Of a DNA stretch of 64,000 nt, positions 10,953-24,369 are shown one piece after another; the stretch's first letter is position 1, and every line of letters begins with the position of its first letter. The stretch is from positions 305,671-369,670 of the forward strand of contig NZ_JOFH01000027.1 in assembly GCF_000721235.1 (NCBI RefSeq), written 5' to 3'. The DNA is from Streptomyces olivaceus. GTDB taxonomy: Bacteria; Actinomycetota; Actinomycetes; Streptomycetales; Streptomycetaceae. Made by a program: the position numbers and the translations under genes. Under the pieces are notes generated by a model that saw nothing but the letters and a program-made list of their open reading frames with translations, ran no database searches and was not told the origin of the DNA.

Positions 10953-12698
10953 TCACTCCTGTACGAGTACCACGCTCGACTCGCCCGGCAGGTGGAGGAG
11001 GCCGTCCGGGCCCGGGCCCGTCACCGGTTCCCACGCGGCCAGGACGCGTGCGGGGCGGTTGCCCAGGGGGATCGCCGCCGGTCCGGGGCCCAGATTGACG
11101 GCCACCCGGATGTCGCCGCGCCGGAAGGCCAGCCAGCGGGCCGCCGCGTCGTAGGCCACCCTGCTGTCCGCGAGGTCGGGGTCGGTCAGGTCCGGCTGCC
11201 CGGCGCGCAGGGCGACCAGCCGCCGGTACCAGTCCAGCACGCGCGCGTGCGGCTCGCGTCCGGGCTCGGACCAGTCGAGGCAGGAGCGCTCGCGCGTCGC
11301 CGGGTCCTGCGGGTCGGGCACGTCCTCCTCCCGCCAGCCGTGCGCGGCGAACTCGCGCCGCCTGCCGTCGCGCACGGCCCGCGCCAGCTCCGGGTCGGTG
11401 TGGTCGGTGAAGAACTGCCACGGCGTACCGGCCGCCCACTCCTCGCCCATGAACAGCATCGGAGTGAAGGGCGCCGTCAGCGTCAGGGTGGCCGCGCAGG
11501 CCGCCAGGCCGGGGGAGACGAGGGCGGCCAGCCGGTCGCCCTGGGCGCGGTTGCCGATCTGGTCGTGGGTCTGGCTGTAGCCGGTCAGCCGGTGTGCGGC
11601 GGTGCGGGCCCGGTCGAGCGGGCGGCCGTGGCCGCGGCCCCGGAAGCTGGACCAGGTGCCGTCGTGGAAGTAGCCGCGGGTCAGCGTCTTGGCGAGCGCC
11701 GCCAGCGGATCGCGCGCGAAGTCGGCGTAGTAGCCCTGCGACTCGCCGGTCAGCGCGGTGTGCAGGGCGTGGTGGAAGTCGTCGTTCCACTGCGCGTGCA
11801 CGCCCAGACCGCCCTCCGCGCGCGGCGTGATGATCCGCGGGTCGTTCAGGTCGGACTCGGCGATCAGGAACAGCGGGCGGCCCAGGTCGGCCGCGAGCGC
11901 GTCCACCGCGGCCGACAGCTGCTCCAGGAAGTGGCACGCGCGCGTGTCCACCAGGGCGTGCACCGCGTCCAGGCGCAGCCCGTCGAGCCGGTAGTCCCGC
12001 AGCCAGGCCAGCGCGCTGCCCACCAGGTACGCCCGGACCTCGTCCGACCCCGGCGCGTCCAGGTTGACGGCCACGCCCCAGGGCGTGTGGTGGGTGTCGG
12101 TGAAGTACGGGCCGAAGGCCGGCAGGTAGTTGCCCGAGGGGCCCAGGTGGTTGTGGACCACGTCCAGGACGACGCCCAGGCCCAGTTCGTGGGCCCGGTC
12201 CACGAACCGTTTCAGTGCCTCGGGCCCGCCGTACGGCTCGTGCACCGCCCACAGCGAGACGCCCTCGTATCCCCAGCCGTGCCGGCCGGGGAAGGGGCAC
12301 AGGGGCATCAACTGCACGTGGGTGACGCCCAGTTCCACCAGATGGTCCAGGCGTGCGGCGGCGGCGTCGAGCGTTCCCCCGGGCGTGAAGGTGCCCACGT
12401 GCAGCTCGTACAGGACGCCGCCGGGCAGTGGGCGCCCGGCCCACGGCGTACGCCACGGGTACCGGTCGTGGTCGACGACCGCGCTGAGTCCGTCGGGACC
12501 GTCCGGCTGCCGGCGCGAGCGCGGGTCGGGCAGCACCGGCCCGTCGTCCACCGCGAAGCCGTACCGCGAGCCGTCACGCGCCTCGCTCCGGCCGCACCAC
12601 CACCCCGGCCGCTCCGGATCCTGCTCCAGCGTGCGCGTGACGCCGTCGCACTCCAGCGTCACCCGGCCGGCCTGCGGTGCCCACACCTCGAACTGCAC
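10953..12698 (-). CDS. treZ: Malto-oligosyltrehalose trehalohydrolase
   Basis: A 581-residue GH13 enzyme that releases trehalose from maltooligosyl-trehalose, the last step of the TreX-TreY-TreZ route. An N-terminal CBM48-like domain (FEVWAPQAGRVTLECDG) precedes the (beta/alpha)8 barrel. Catalytic residues are visible: nucleophile D244 (GLRLDAVHAL), acid/base E281 (LIAESDLNDP) and stabiliser D379 (QTHDQIGNR). I chose the GTG at 12698 because AAGGGGA lies eight bases upstream; the frame stays open for 55 more codons without a site. It is convergent with the pseudokinase gene, and a pyrimidine-rich stretch with CCCCTGTCAC repeats separates them. Confidence 0.93.
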   Translation of the reverse strand: MQFEVWAPQAGRVTLECDGVTRTLEQDPERPGWWCGRSEARDGSRYGFAVDDGPVLPDPRSRRQPDGPDGLSAVVDHDRYPWRTPWAGRPLPGGVLYELHVGTFTPGGTLDAAAARLDHLVELGVTHVQLMPLCPFPGRHGWGYEGVSLWAVHEPYGGPEALKRFVDRAHELGLGVVLDVVHNHLGPSGNYLPAFGPYFTDTHHTPWGVAVNLDAPGSDEVRAYLVGSALAWLRDYRLDGLRLDAVHALVDTRACHFLEQLSAAVDALAADLGRPLFLIAESDLNDPRIITPRAEGGLGVHAQWNDDFHHALHTALTGESQGYYADFARDPLAALAKTLTRGYFHDGTWSSFRGRGHGRPLDRARTAAHRLTGYSQTHDQIGNRAQGDRLAALVSPGLAACAATLTLTAPFTPMLFMGEEWAAGTPWQFFTDHTDPELARAVRDGRRREFAAHGWREEDVPDPQDPATRERSCLDWSEPGREPHARVLDWYRRLVALRAGQPDLTDPDLADSRVAYDAAARWLAFRRGDIRVAVNLGPGPAAIPLGNRPARVLAAWEPVTGPGPDGLLHLPGESSVVLVQE

Positions 12699-12835
12699 GG
12701 ACGGTTCCCCTTCGTCTGCCCACCGTGACACAGCCCGTCCATGGTCCTGCATCGGCGGCCGGTCCGCCGGGGAATGCCGCCGCCCGCCGCGGGTGTCGTC
12801 GGCGCACCGCGCGCGGCGGCCGTTCCCGCGTCTTC

Positions 12836-12864
12836 TGGACACGTCGCCGCGACTGACCGACAAT
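12836..12864 (+). promoter_or_regulatory. Candidate promoter of the FHA gene
   Basis: TGGACA (12836-12841), 17 bp, GACAAT (12859-12864). Transcription would start at or beside the GTG start codon at 12872, implying a leaderless or nearly leaderless message. No ribosome-binding site is visible. Confidence 0.35.
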
Positions 12865-12871
12865 CACCTGC

Positions 12872-13423
12872 GTGACGTCGTCCTTCGAGTTCAACACGTA
12901 CCCCGCGCGGTTGTCGGACGCGGAGCGCGACAAGGCGCTCAAGGTGCTGCGGGACGGCGCCGCCATGGGACGGCTGTCCCACGACACCTTCGTCCGCAGG
13001 ATGGAGCTGGCGCTCACCGCCCGCCGCCCGGAGGAGCTGGCGGTGCTCACCGCCGACCTGAACACCGAGGGACGGCTGTCGCGGCTGGTGTTCGGGACCG
13101 TCGAGGCGGTGTCCGGGTTCGGCGCCCGGCTCGCCACGGCCTGGCGGGCCGAGCGGCTGCCCAAGCTGCTGCTGCCGCACCCCGGCACCGGTCATCCGCT
13201 GCGCATAGGGCGCGATCCGGCGAGCGGGCTGCGGCTGAGCCACGAGACGGTCTCCCGGGTGCACGCGGAACTCAGCCGCCAGGGCGGCATGTGGGTGCTG
13301 CGCGACCTGGGTTCGACCAACGGAACCACCGTCAACGGACGGCGGGTCATCGGTGCCGCCGTGGTCCGCGACGGCGACCAGATCGGGTTTGGACGGATGG
13401 CCTTCCGCCTCGCGGGGGACTGA
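12872..13423 (+). CDS. DUF1707 and FHA domain protein
   Basis: A 183-residue cytoplasmic protein. Residues 10-66 form a DUF1707 domain (RLSDAERDKALKVLRDGAA ... RLSHDTFVRRMELALTARR). Residues 100-180 form a forkhead-associated domain with the phosphothreonine-binding residues R114 (IGRDP), S128 and H131 (SRVH) and N150 (GSTNGT). FHA domains read out Ser/Thr kinase signalling, so it probably acts as a phospho-dependent adaptor. The GTG start has no Shine-Dalgarno sequence. It is divergent from treZ and lies between trehalose genes; a regulatory link to them is speculation. Confidence 0.85.
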   Translation: MTSSFEFNTYPARLSDAERDKALKVLRDGAAMGRLSHDTFVRRMELALTARRPEELAVLTADLNTEGRLSRLVFGTVEAVSGFGARLATAWRAERLPKLLLPHPGTGHPLRIGRDPASGLRLSHETVSRVHAELSRQGGMWVLRDLGSTNGTTVNGRRVIGAAVVRDGDQIGFGRMAFRLAGD

Positions 13424-13564
13424 GACCGGGCCGCCGCCGAGCACACCCGTGGCCCCGGCTTCACCGGGGGTGATGAGCCCTTGACCGGCGCCATCCCTTT
13501 GCGTTTCGCGGTGTTGACGTACCCCCCAAGTCGTGACTGACTGTGCGTACACCGCGCACACCAG

Positions 13565-14950
13565 GTGTATCGACGGCCCGCATCGTGGAGGTGTGCCCTG
13601 CCGCCCCTCCTGCGCTATCCGACCGTAGACGAGCTGGGCGCCCGGGCCGACGCACTCGTCGCACGTCATCCCCGGCACGCCCGGCTGCGCCGCGTCGGCA
13701 CGTCCCGCGCGGGCGCCCCGCTGCTGCTGCTGTCGGTCGGCCGCGGCAGCCGCCAGGTCCTCGTCGTCGCCGGACCGCACGCCAACGAGCCCGTGGGCGG
13801 CGCCACCGCCCTGCGGCTCGCCGAACGGGCCGTCGCCGACCTCCGCCTCACCGAGGGCGCCGACGCCACCTGGAACCTGCTGCTGTGCGTCGACCCCGAC
13901 GGTCTGCGCCGCAACGAGGGATGGCTGTCAGGCCCATACACGCTCGGCCGCTACGCCCGCAACTTCTTCCGGCCCGGCTTCCTGGAGCAGCCCGAGTGGC
14001 TGCCCGACGGACCCGACCGCGCCGCCCTGCCCGAGACGCGCACCCTGCTCGGACTCCAGGAGGAGCTGCGTCCGTTCCTCCAGTGCTCCCTGCACGGCGT
14101 CGACGTGGGCGGCGGCTTCGTCGAGCTGACCCACGAGCTGCCCGGCATCGCCGGCCGCGTTTCCCACACCGCCGCCCGGCTCGGCGTACCCCGCGAACTG
14201 GGCGCCTACGACACCCTGTACTGGCCCCAGCTCGGGCCCGCCGTCTACCGCATCCCGCCACCCCGCCGCGGCGACTTCACCGCGGCCATCACCGAGGCCG
14301 CCGTCGACTCCACGTGGTGCCACCCGCAGCGCTACGGCACCGTCACCGCGGTCGTCGAGGCGCCGATGTGGGGCGTGGCGGCCGTGGCGGACGCCTCTCC
14401 CCCCTCCGACCGGGACGCGATGCTGCGCTTCGTGAGCCACACCCTGCGGCAGGACGCCCGGCGGCTGCAGCGCCTCCTCGCCCGGATCCGGCCGCACCTC
14501 GCCGCCGTGCCCGGCGCCGCGCACCTGCTCGCCCCGGTCGACGACTACCTGCTCGTCTGCCCCGGACTCGCGGACACCTGGGACCCCGACACCGACGACG
14601 GGTCGGGCCGCCCGCTGCCGCCGATGAGCACCGCCCACCTGGTCGCGCTGCGGCTGGCCGGACGGCGCCTCGCCCTGCGGACCGCCGGGCTGCTCCACCA
14701 GTTGGTCACCCGCGCGGGGGCCGATCCGGAGGGTGTCCTGCCGGAACTCGACCGGCTCGTCGACGAGGGCTGCGCCGACTACCTGGACGGCTGCGGGGCC
14801 CGCTGGATACCCGTCGCCCGGCAGGTGGAGTACCAGACCCGCGTCGTCCTGGCCGCCTTCGAACTGGCCGGGCGGCGCCCCGCGGAGGACCCCCGCCCGG
14901 TCGAGGCGGGCCGGGGCCCGGGAGCAGCGGTGCCGATGCACCGGGAGTGA
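13565..14950 (+). CDS. M14-family zinc carboxypeptidase
   Basis: Up to 461 residues. The zinc ligands are H72 and E75 (GPHANEP) and H177 (SLHGVDVG). The catalytic base is probably E265 (VVEAPMW). No signal peptide is evident, so it would act in the cytoplasm on short peptides or amidated substrates. The start is uncertain. The GTG at 13565 has no ribosome-binding site. A GGAGG at 13587-13591 stands six bases before an in-frame CTG at 13598, which could be the real initiation codon (450 residues). It is convergent with treY, only 19 bp apart. Confidence 0.85.
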   Translation: MYRRPASWRCALPPLLRYPTVDELGARADALVARHPRHARLRRVGTSRAGAPLLLLSVGRGSRQVLVVAGPHANEPVGGATALRLAERAVADLRLTEGADATWNLLLCVDPDGLRRNEGWLSGPYTLGRYARNFFRPGFLEQPEWLPDGPDRAALPETRTLLGLQEELRPFLQCSLHGVDVGGGFVELTHELPGIAGRVSHTAARLGVPRELGAYDTLYWPQLGPAVYRIPPPRRGDFTAAITEAAVDSTWCHPQRYGTVTAVVEAPMWGVAAVADASPPSDRDAMLRFVSHTLRQDARRLQRLLARIRPHLAAVPGAAHLLAPVDDYLLVCPGLADTWDPDTDDGSGRPLPPMSTAHLVALRLAGRRLALRTAGLLHQLVTRAGADPEGVLPELDRLVDEGCADYLDGCGARWIPVARQVEYQTRVVLAAFELAGRRPAEDPRPVEAGRGPGAAVPMHRE

Positions 14951-14969
14951 CCTCCCCGCCGGGCCGGCG

Positions 14970-17549
<2,580 letters not shown>

Positions 17550-17631
17550 GGAGACCTACGTACCCGCCCCGCCGCCTTTCGTGTCACCGGCCCCCTGCAC
17601 GGGTGAAGGAAGCGCGCCCCGGGCCGGCCCT

Positions 17632-19824
<2,193 letters not shown>

Positions 19825-20147
19825 GGACACGACTCTTTCAGGTATGGGGCGCCCGTGCGGACGCCTTGGCTCCGAGTCCTTCGGAAGTCTCCCCGAAAGT
19901 GAGGCGACGACCTGGCACGTATGTCCTCCTACCCACCCACAGGCGTTCCGCTCCGCCCGCGCCCCGGGACGGTCGCGCGGGCCCGGTCGCGGCACCCGGC
20001 CGCGTCACCGCTATGAATCCGCTCACTCCCCGGTGTCACGGCGAACGGAACGGGCTTGTGGATCAAGGGAATTGGTAAAACCGGCCCGTCCATCGGGCTG
20101 CACCGCGGACCGCTCCCGGAGTACCCTTCCTTGATCGTTGGGACGGG
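19825..20147. other. Divergent intergenic region between glgX and the HEPN gene
   Basis: About 320 bp with no supported gene. It must hold the promoters of both neighbours. A TACCCT hexamer lies upstream of the GTG at 20148, but I see no matching -35 element. No riboswitch or strong inverted repeat was recognised. Confidence 0.4.
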
Positions 20148-21437
20148 GTGTCCCCGGCAGTGACCGGGGGAGCGGAAGGCGGTACACGGGTGGGCTCGGG
20201 AGGGCTGGAGCTGCCTCCTGGTGACGACGGTCACCAGGAGAACTCCACGGACGTCCCGCCCGGTGCGGTGTCCCTGGCGCGGCCGATGAACGCGGGCGCG
20301 ATCGGTCCGGAACTGGACTGGGACTCCGACGCCTGGCACGAGGTGCGCACCCGTGCGCAGCGGGCGGGCCGGGCCTACATCTGGCTCAACCTCGTCGAAC
20401 AGCGGCTCCGCGCGGTCGTGGCGGCCGTCCTCAGACCGGTCTACGAGCCCGTCCACGGCGACGACTGGGTGGTCGCCGCGGCCGGACCCGCCGGTCAGGA
20501 GTGGGTGCAGCGGGCCGTCGCGGTGCGCGAGGTCAGCCGTCGCAAGGGCTACCTCCTGGACCCGGCCGACGACAACGTCCTCAGCTTCCTCACCCTGCCC
20601 CAGCTGCGCGAGCTGATGGTGCAGCACTGGCCCTGCTTCGAGCCCTACGTGGACGAGCGCCGCGACGTCGAACTCGCCCTGGACGAGCTGGAGGTCACCC
20701 GCAACGTCGTCTCCCGCAACCGGGCGCTGTCCGAGGCGGTGCTCGCCCAGGCCGAGCGGGCCTCCGGACGGCTCCTGGAGGTCCTCGGCGCGGGCAGCGA
20801 CGTGCCGTCCGCGCGCCGGCTGCCGGTCGACGCGGTGGAGGACCTGGTCGGCGACCGCTACGCCGACGTCGTCGCCGTGCACTCGGACCGGGTGCGGCTG
20901 CTGCGCCAGTTCCCCGCCGAGGACCTGTTCGGCGGCGCCCGCCGCGTGGACGCCCTCGGCATCGGCCTCAACCTGCTCGTGCAGAACTTCTCCGGCCGCC
21001 GCCTGCTGCGGATGGCCGAGGCCGGCGGCCGGGTGCGGCTGCTCTTCCTGAACCCGGCCTCCAGCGCCATCAAACGCCGCGAGCGCGAACTGGGCATCAA
21101 GCGGGGCGAGCTGAGCCGCGCGGTGGAGATGAACATCCTGCACATGCGCCGGGTGCGGGCCCGGCTGCGGGACCCCGGCGCCTTCGAGATCCAGGTCTTC
21201 GACGAGACGCCCCGCTTCACCGCCTACCTCGTCGACGGGGACGGCGCCGACGGCATCGCGGTCGTGCAGTCCTACCTGCGCCGCACCCGGGGCATGGAGG
21301 CGCCGGTCCTCGTCCTGCGCAACGGACGCAACGACGCGAAGGTCGTGAAGTCGGACCAGGTGGACGATGCGGGACTCTTCCCCACCTATCGTGAGGAGTT
21401 CGAGCTGATGTGGGCGGATTCGCGACCGGTGTCGTGA
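20148..21437 (+). CDS. SAV2148-type HEPN-domain protein
   Basis: Up to 429 residues. Residues about 60-200 resemble a Swt1-like HEPN domain (YIWLNLVEQRLRAVV, then FLTLPQLRELMVQHW). The C-terminal part (about 260-420: GIGLNLLVQNFSGRRLLRMA, then RLLFLNPASSAIKRRER) resembles the PLD-like DUF5919 fold seen in conflict proteins. HEPN RNases usually carry R-N-x3-H; here the stretch reads RNVVSR (185-190), with Arg in place of His, so RNase activity is doubtful. The start is uncertain; GTG codons at 20148, 20160 and 20189 are all possible. A DEDDh exonuclease gene follows on the same strand. Confidence 0.75.
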   Translation: MSPAVTGGAEGGTRVGSGGLELPPGDDGHQENSTDVPPGAVSLARPMNAGAIGPELDWDSDAWHEVRTRAQRAGRAYIWLNLVEQRLRAVVAAVLRPVYEPVHGDDWVVAAAGPAGQEWVQRAVAVREVSRRKGYLLDPADDNVLSFLTLPQLRELMVQHWPCFEPYVDERRDVELALDELEVTRNVVSRNRALSEAVLAQAERASGRLLEVLGAGSDVPSARRLPVDAVEDLVGDRYADVVAVHSDRVRLLRQFPAEDLFGGARRVDALGIGLNLLVQNFSGRRLLRMAEAGGRVRLLFLNPASSAIKRRERELGIKRGELSRAVEMNILHMRRVRARLRDPGAFEIQVFDETPRFTAYLVDGDGADGIAVVQSYLRRTRGMEAPVLVLRNGRNDAKVVKSDQVDDAGLFPTYREEFELMWADSRPVS

Positions 21438-21553
21438 AGGACGGGTCCCGTGCCCGGCGCGACCGCAAGCGGAATGCGACCCTCTGATTGTCAGTGGCCC
21501 GTGGGAAGGTGGAGACCACTGGGGGAACGCACCACCAAGAAGGGGGACCGCCC

Positions 21554-22276
21554 ATGGGCTGGCACCGGGAGCTGCTGATCGGCTTCGACCTGGAGACGAC
21601 GGGCACCGATCCGCGCGAGGCGCGCATCGTCATGGGTGCGGTGATCGAGGTGAGGGGCGGCGAGCCGCTCGGCCGGCGGGAGTGGCTGGCCGACCCGGGC
21701 GTGGAGATTCCGGCCGACGCGGTGGCGGTGCACGGCATCACCGGCGAGCGCGCCGCCCGCGAGGGCCGGCCCGCCGACGAGGTCGCGGACGCCGTCGCCG
21801 GCGTGCTCACGGACCACTGGCTGGCGGGCGTCCCGGTCGTCGCCTACAACGCGGCCTTCGACCTCAGCCTGCTCTCGGCCGAACTGCGCCGTTACGGACT
21901 GCCGTCCTTGCGCGACCGCCTCGGCGGCCTCGACCCCGCCCCCGTCATCGACCCGTACACCATCGACCGTGCCGTCGACCGCTACCGCAGGGGCAAGCGC
22001 AATCTGGAAGCGGTCTGCCGGGAGTACGGGGTCGCGCTCGACACCGCCCACGACGCCACGGCCGACGCCCTCGCCGCCGCCCGGCTGGCCTGCGCGATAG
22101 CCGGCCGCCACCCCAAGGTCGCGTCCCTCGGCCCGGCGGAGCTGCACCACCGCCAGATCGAGTGGTACGCCGAATGGGCGGCGGACTTCCAGAGCTTCCT
22201 GCGCCGCAAGGGCGACCCCGCGGCCGTCGTCGACGGCACGTGGCCGCTGCGCGAGCCGGCGGACGAACGGGTCTGA
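21554..22276 (+). CDS. DEDDh-family 3'-5' exonuclease (DnaQ-like)
   Basis: A 240-residue protein with all residues of the DEDDh exonuclease fold: D12 and E14 (FDLETTG), D103 (NAAFDLS), H166 and D171 (HDATADAL). It resembles the proofreading epsilon subunit, but in streptomycetes such stand-alone proteins may act in repair or RNA trimming. I chose the ATG at 21554 because AAGGGGG precedes it; a longer frame starts at 21488. It lies 116 bp behind the HEPN gene and could share a transcript with it. Confidence 0.9.
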   Translation: MGWHRELLIGFDLETTGTDPREARIVMGAVIEVRGGEPLGRREWLADPGVEIPADAVAVHGITGERAAREGRPADEVADAVAGVLTDHWLAGVPVVAYNAAFDLSLLSAELRRYGLPSLRDRLGGLDPAPVIDPYTIDRAVDRYRRGKRNLEAVCREYGVALDTAHDATADALAAARLACAIAGRHPKVASLGPAELHHRQIEWYAEWAADFQSFLRRKGDPAAVVDGTWPLREPADERV

Positions 22277-22281
22277 CGCCC

Positions 22282-22360
22282 GCGGCGGGTCCGTACGGCC
22301 GCGGCGGGTCCGTACGGGCACGGCGCCGTCCGTAGGGGCACGGCGGGTCCGTACGAGCCC
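22282..22360. repeat. Intergenic 19-20 bp tandem repeat
   Basis: Four consecutive copies of gcggcgggtccgtacgggc or close variants begin at 22282, 22301, 22321 and 22341. They lie between two convergent genes and have no coding role that I can see. Each copy contains a GTAC core and could form weak hairpins. Confidence 0.7.
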
Positions 22361-22408
22361 AGGCCCAGTCCCCGCCTGTCGGTGTCCGTCCCGCCCCTCC
22401 CCGCGTCC

Positions 22409-23272
22409 TCAGAAGGGGTGCCAGCGCACCGACGTGTCCCCGTCCCGCAGCGACGCCACCCTGCGCCGGAACTCGGCCAGCGCCCGCGGGTTGCCCGGCG
22501 CGTGCTGGGCCACCCATGCGCAGCTCGCCGTCTCCCGGGCGCCGCGCAGCACCGCGCAGCCGTCCCACTCGCGCACGTCCCAGCCGTAGGTCGCGGTGAA
22601 CGCGTCGTACGCCTCGGCGGGCAGCCCGTAGCGGTCCCGGCTGAGGGCGAGGACCACCAGGTCGTGCTCGCGCAGGTCGGCGGAGAAGGTCTCCAGGTCG
22701 ACCAGGACCGGTCCGTCCGGACCGACGTGCACGTTGCGGGGCAGCGCGTCGCCGTGGATCGGGCCGGGCGCCAGGTGCGGGGTGATCGCCGCGGCGGCCG
22801 ACGCGAAGCCGTCCCGGCGCTCACGCAGATACGCGGCGTCCGCGGGGTCGATCACGTCGCCCGCGAGGCGCAGCCACCGCTCCACACCGCCCAGCAGTTC
22901 GCGGGGCGGCAGTTCGAAGTAAGGGAGGGGCAGTTCGTGGACGAGCCGGAGCAGCGCGGCCACGTCCCGGGGCTCGGCGGGCCGCACCGGGTCGGGCAGC
23001 CGCCGCCACACGGTCACCGGGTGCCCGTCGACGGACAGCGCCGTCGGATCGGCCGCCCGCACCGCCGGCACGCCGGCCTCCGCGAGCCACACCGCGACGG
23101 CCAGTTCCCGGCGGGCCCGCTCCAGGAGTTCCGCGTCGCGGCCCACCTTGACCACGAGGTCACCGGCGGTGAAGACGGCGTTCTCGCCGAGGGCCAGCAG
23201 CCGCGCCTCGCGCGCCGGGCCGGGCAGTACCCCCGCCGCGGCCAGCACCTCCCGAGCCCGTGCCTCGTCCAT
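22409..23272 (-). CDS. APH/choline-kinase-like phosphotransferase
   Basis: A 287-residue protein with an intact kinase core: K42 (LVVKVG), catalytic H173-x-D175 with N180 (IHGDALPRN) and metal-binding D192 (LVDLETF). It should phosphorylate a small hydroxylated molecule in the cytoplasm. The family covers aminoglycoside, homoserine, fructosamine and choline kinases, and the substrate cannot be told from sequence. It contrasts with the degenerate relative at 9905-10840. It is divergent from the sugar importer. Confidence 0.8.
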   Translation of the reverse strand: MDEARAREVLAAAGVLPGPAREARLLALGENAVFTAGDLVVKVGRDAELLERARRELAVAVWLAEAGVPAVRAADPTALSVDGHPVTVWRRLPDPVRPAEPRDVAALLRLVHELPLPYFELPPRELLGGVERWLRLAGDVIDPADAAYLRERRDGFASAAAAITPHLAPGPIHGDALPRNVHVGPDGPVLVDLETFSADLREHDLVVLALSRDRYGLPAEAYDAFTATYGWDVREWDGCAVLRGARETASCAWVAQHAPGNPRALAEFRRRVASLRDGDTSVRWHPF

Positions 23273-23371
23273 CGTGCTGCGCCTCCGTGCCCTCGGTGTG
23301 CTCGTCGTTCTCGTCGTGCGTCGCTCAGTGTCGCATTCGCACTGGTCGAGGCGGATGCGTGGTCCCTTGAC

Positions 23372-23383
23372 TGACCGCGGTCA
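23372..23383. promoter_or_regulatory. Perfect 12-bp palindrome upstream of the sugar importer
   Basis: TGACCGCGGTCA lies 50 bp upstream of the first permease start codon, in the divergent region with the kinase gene. It is a plausible operator, but no regulator gene is adjacent, so the binding protein is unknown. Confidence 0.4.
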
Positions 23384-23433
23384 CTTCACGACCATGACGA
23401 GGCCCGACCGAGCAGCGCAAAGGGGTTGAATAC

Positions 23434-24369
23434 GTGACATTGGTGACCGATCCGAGAGGACCGGCACGCCGTGCGCCCGGCGGAGGCCGCCCGGGCGGCG
23501 GGGCCGGCCACGGCGCCTGGTTCCTCGTGCTGCCCGCGCTGATCCCCATCCTGGTGCTCAGCGTGGGACCGCTGCTCTACGGCATCCTGCTGGCGTTCAC
23601 CGACGCTCAGTCCGGCCGCACGGAACCCACCCGGTGGATCGGCACGCTGAACTTCCAGGACCTGCTGCACGACACGCTGTTCTGGGAGTCGTTCCGCATC
23701 GGCCTGGTGTGGGCGGCCGGGGTGACGGTGCCGCAGTTCCTGCTCGCGCTCGGTCTCGCCCTCCTCCTCAACCAGAACCTCCGCCTGCGCTGGCTGGCCC
23801 GTGCCCTCGCGATCATCCCCTGGGCCATGCCCGAGGTGGTCGTCGGCATCATGTGGCGGCTGGTCTACAACGCGGACGCGGGCATCCTCAACGAGACCCT
23901 GCGCGACCTCGGCCTCGGCAACGGCCACGACTGGCTCAGCGGTCTCGCCACCGCCCTGCCCGCCGTCATCGTCGTCGGCGTCTGGGCCGGGATGCCGCAG
24001 ACGACCGTCGCCCTGCTCGCCGGGCTCCAGAACACCCCGCGCGAACTGCACGAGGCGGCCGCCGTCGACGGCGCCGGAGCCTGGCGCCGCTTCCGCACGG
24101 TCACCTGGCCCGCGCTCAGACCCGTCGCCCTCGCCATCACCGCGCTCAACCTCATCTGGAACTTCAACTCCTTCGCCCTGGTCTACGTCCTCACCAGCGG
24201 CGGCCCCGGCGGACGCACCCGGCTGCCCATGCTCTTCGCCTACGAAGAGGCCTTCCGGTACGGGCAGTTCGGCTACGCGGCGGCTATGGGGTGCGTCATG
24301 GTCGCCCTGATCTCGGTGCTGCTCGCCGTCTTCCTGGCCGGCCGGCTGCGGGGAGGTGACGAGGCGTGA
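23434..24369 (+). CDS. Sugar ABC transporter permease, MalF/UgpA type
   Basis: A 311-residue inner-membrane protein with six predicted transmembrane segments after a Gly/Arg-rich cytoplasmic N-terminus. The binding-protein-dependent transport signature occurs as ELHEAAAVDGAGAWRRF (about 207-223), the EAA loop that docks the ATPase. GTG start with AAAGGGG eight bases upstream. It overlaps the next permease by four bases (GTGA). The operon lacks an ATPase; in Streptomyces such CUT1 importers usually share the MsiK ATPase. Confidence 0.9.
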   Translation: MTLVTDPRGPARRAPGGGRPGGGAGHGAWFLVLPALIPILVLSVGPLLYGILLAFTDAQSGRTEPTRWIGTLNFQDLLHDTLFWESFRIGLVWAAGVTVPQFLLALGLALLLNQNLRLRWLARALAIIPWAMPEVVVGIMWRLVYNADAGILNETLRDLGLGNGHDWLSGLATALPAVIVVGVWAGMPQTTVALLAGLQNTPRELHEAAAVDGAGAWRRFRTVTWPALRPVALAITALNLIWNFNSFALVYVLTSGGPGGRTRLPMLFAYEEAFRYGQFGYAAAMGCVMVALISVLLAVFLAGRLRGGDEA

